A DNA stretch of 64,000 bases from Synergistaceae bacterium. GTDB lineage: Bacteria; Synergistota; Synergistia; Synergistales; Aminobacteriaceae. The notes under the pieces were generated by a model. It had not been told where the DNA came from, did not search any database, and was given only the letters and a program-made list of their open reading frames with translations. The position numbers were made by a program, and so were the translations under genes. Location of the stretch: positions 1 to 64,000 of the forward strand of contig JAFRAH010000011.1 in the NCBI GenBank assembly GCA_017405525.1, written 5' to 3'. Positions 62,488 to 64,000 of the stretch are shown here, in pieces (positions within the stretch are counted from its first letter, which is position 1; each line of letters opens with the position of its first letter).

Positions 62488-62904
62488 ATGTTAATGCCTA
62501 GCCGCGTAAAGTTCCGCAAGTCCCACAGGTCGCCTTTAAGGGGCATCTCAAAGGGAGGCACTACAGTAGCTTTCGGTGATTACGGTATACAGGCACTCGA
62601 AAATGTATGGCTCTCAGCACGTCAGATAGAGGCAGCCCGTGTAGCAATATCCCGTAAGATGAAGAAGGGCGGGAAAATCTGGATCCGCGTTTTCCCCGAC
62701 AGACCCTACACCAAGAAGCCCCTTGAGACTCGTATGGGCAAGGGTAAGGGTGCTCCTGAATACTGGGTTGCCGCAGTGAAGAGAGGCCGCGTGCTTTTCG
62801 AGTTCTCAGGGATTACTGAGGACGTGGCACAGGAAGCCTTCAGGACTGCAAGCCATAAACTGCCCGTAAAGGTTCGCTTTGTACGCAGCGGAGGGAGTGA
62901 TTAG
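62488..62904 (+). CDS. rplP: 50S ribosomal protein L16 (uL16)
   Basis: 138 residues. [14 protein letters not shown] at the start, [19 protein letters not shown] and the [26 protein letters not shown] loop, which carries the Arg that is hydroxylated in E. coli. Ends 4 bp before the rpmC start. Confidence 0.98.
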   Translation: MLMPSRVKFRKSHRSPLRGISKGGTTVAFGDYGIQALENVWLSARQIEAARVAISRKMKKGGKIWIRVFPDRPYTKKPLETRMGKGKGAPEYWVAAVKRGRVLFEFSGITEDVAQEAFRTASHKLPVKVRFVRSGGSD

Positions 62905-62908
62905 CCTG

Positions 62909-63142
62909 ATGGACGCGAGCGTAAAGCCGGAGAAGCTCAGGGAATTGACGAGCGAAGAGATAGCCGGGAAAATCAAGGAATACAAGACAGAGTTATTCAA
63001 TCTGCGCTTTCAGAATGCTGTCGGGCATCTGAAGAATACGAGCCGCATCCGTGATGTCAGGAAGACCATCGCAAGGCTCATGACGATAGCATCTGAGAAG
63101 GCCGCTTTTAAGCCAGAAAAGGAAGCAGACAATGCCGAGTAA
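62909..63142 (+). CDS. rpmC: 50S ribosomal protein L29 (uL29)
   Basis: 77 residues from ATG at 62909, which follows GGAGGGAG; the longer frame from 62879 overlaps rplP and is rejected. [21 protein letters not shown] and [15 protein letters not shown] form the two-helix hairpin. Overlaps rpsQ by 11 bp. Confidence 0.96.
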   Translation: MDASVKPEKLRELTSEEIAGKIKEYKTELFNLRFQNAVGHLKNTSRIRDVRKTIARLMTIASEKAAFKPEKEADNAE

Positions 63143-63425
63143 AGTTAGGACGGGTATAGTCGTCAGCAACAAGATGGACAAGACAATAGTTGTCCGTGTT
63201 GAGAGGATGGCAGAACACCCGCTTTATGGTAAGAGAATCAAGCGCGCAAAGAAGTACGTTGCCCACGATGCCGAGAACCAGTGCGGAATGGGGGACGAGG
63301 TACGTATCCGCGAGACAAGGCCGCTCAGCAAAACGAAACGCTGGGAACTCCTCGAAATCATGAGGAAAGCTCCTGTGTTCGGTGATGAGGCGGAAGAAGC
63401 ATCAGACGAGGTTCAGGAGGGCTAA
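63132..63425 (+). CDS. rpsQ: 30S ribosomal protein S17 (uS17)
   Basis: 97 residues. [36 protein letters not shown] and [20 protein letters not shown] are typical. An acidic tail of about 15 residues ([14 protein letters not shown]) extends beyond the short forms. Confidence 0.97.
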   Translation: MPSKVRTGIVVSNKMDKTIVVRVERMAEHPLYGKRIKRAKKYVAHDAENQCGMGDEVRIRETRPLSKTKRWELLEIMRKAPVFGDEAEEASDEVQEG

Positions 63426-63428
63426 AAG

Positions 63429-63797
63429 ATGATACAGTTGACCAGTGTCCTGAATGTCGCTGATAATTCGGGAGCGAGAAAGCTGTTCTGCATTCAGGTA
63501 ATGGGCGGCAGTAAGAGGCGTTACGGAACAATCGGCGATGTCATCGTGGCATCAGTCCGTGAGGCAATCCCCAACAGCAACATACCGAAGGGCAGCGTGG
63601 TTAAGGCCGTCATAGTGAGGACAAAGAAGGAAGTCCGCCGCCGTGATGGTACATACGTAAGATTTGACGACAACGCGGCAGTGCTGATTGATGCCAACGG
63701 TGAGCCCAGGGGAACGCGTATTTTCGGACCTGTAGGCCGTGAGCTCAGGGCAAAGAAGTACATGCGCATATTGTCGCTTGCTCCTGAAGTAGTGTAG
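63429..63797 (+). CDS. rplN: 50S ribosomal protein L14 (uL14)
   Basis: 122 residues. [52 protein letters not shown] and [13 protein letters not shown] are typical. Confidence 0.98.
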   Translation: MIQLTSVLNVADNSGARKLFCIQVMGGSKRRYGTIGDVIVASVREAIPNSNIPKGSVVKAVIVRTKKEVRRRDGTYVRFDDNAAVLIDANGEPRGTRIFGPVGRELRAKKYMRILSLAPEVV

Positions 63798-63809
63798 GAG
63801 AGATCAGCC

Positions 63810-64000
63810 ATGACAGTAAGATTGAAGAAGAATGACCGCGTGAAAGTAATCACCGGCAAGGACAAAGGGAAAGAGGGCAAGATAATCCGCCGCATTCCTG
63901 AGAGGGACTTGGTCGTGATTGAGGGCGTGAACATGGTATCCCGCCACGTCAGGCCGTCGCAGAACAACCCCCAGTCCGGGATAATCAAGCAGGAAGCTCC
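63810..64000 (+). CDS. rplX: 50S ribosomal protein L24 (uL24), cut by the window end
   Basis: ATG at 63810 behind GGAGAG opens MTVRLKKNDRVKVITGKDKG, the KOW motif of L24, and continues in frame for 63 codons to the end of the window. The C-terminal part lies outside. Confidence 0.95.
   Translation, partial: MTVRLKKNDRVKVITGKDKGKEGKIIRRIPERDLVVIEGVNMVSRHVRPSQNNPQSGIIKQEA

Noticed and set aside
1-64000. CRISPR arrays, insertion sequences, prophage, rRNA genes and attachment sites
   Set aside because: No direct-repeat array, transposase, terminal inverted repeats, integrase or rRNA sequence was found; the tRNA-Ser has no duplicated 3' end nearby.

Overview
The window looks like a chromosomal segment of a diderm bacterium, most probably a Synergistota (Synergistales) member. 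The reasons are: an efp / Asp23-family / nusB cluster, a type IV pilus secretin with PilO- and PilP-like partners, a late lipid A acyltransferase (so an outer membrane), a tripartite tricarboxylate transporter, an archaeal-type ProRS beside ComB and LarC, and an uninterrupted str-S10 ribosomal block. The phylum call rests on gene content and remembered family resemblance, not on a database search. No IS element, prophage or CRISPR array was seen.

Layout. 54-3929: a very large secreted papain-fold / SH3-like / Ig-repeat protein. 3987-8847 (minus): efp-asp23-membrane protein-nusB, then a short type IV pilus set (pilO-like, pilP-like, pilQ). 9003-13356 (minus): tctC-tctB-tctA-gudD, an aldarate-type uptake and dehydration operon. 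13476-14704: a sulfatase-superfamily gene broken at an 11-G tract. 14817-20547 (minus): htpG with a Glu/Pro-rich protein, then tRNA-Ser(CGA)-ackA-yceD-rpmF. 20649-26097 (minus): chemoreceptor, metA, an unknown protein, a YefM/YoeB module and a sirtuin. 26164-29505 (plus): a methyltransferase, then a GlcNAc PTS permease with nagA.

29483-35868 is the accessory part: a Doc toxin with a 48-residue antitoxin, a single-polypeptide type ISP restriction-modification enzyme, and two paralogous mini-genes for basic, single-helix proteins. Each mini-gene has its own extended -10 promoter and a facing extended -10 promoter at its 3' end. 35943-39491: a trehalose PTS permease interrupted by an in-frame TGA, then treC. 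39592-53964: ltaE-valS, proS-comB-larC, a VapBC-like pair, a type Vd patatin autotransporter, cheX, a YqgF-like protein with an LpxL-like acyltransferase, and a YvyF-like gene pair with the prepilin peptidase. 53965-64000: rpsL-rpsG-fusA-tuf followed by the S10 operon as far as rplX, which the window end cuts.

How it fits together: the cell appears motile and/or piliated (MCP, CheX, secretin, prepilin peptidase), makes acylated lipid A, takes up GlcNAc and originally trehalose by PTS, takes up organic or aldaric acids by a TTT transporter, and makes acetate through AckA. Three type II toxin-antitoxin modules and one restriction system sit among housekeeping genes. The points most worth following up are the mini-gene cassette with antisense promoters (34718-35374), the hairpin placed between the Shine-Dalgarno sequence and the start codon of rpsL (54107-54185), and the poly-G tract that switches off a sulfatase-family gene (14591-14601).
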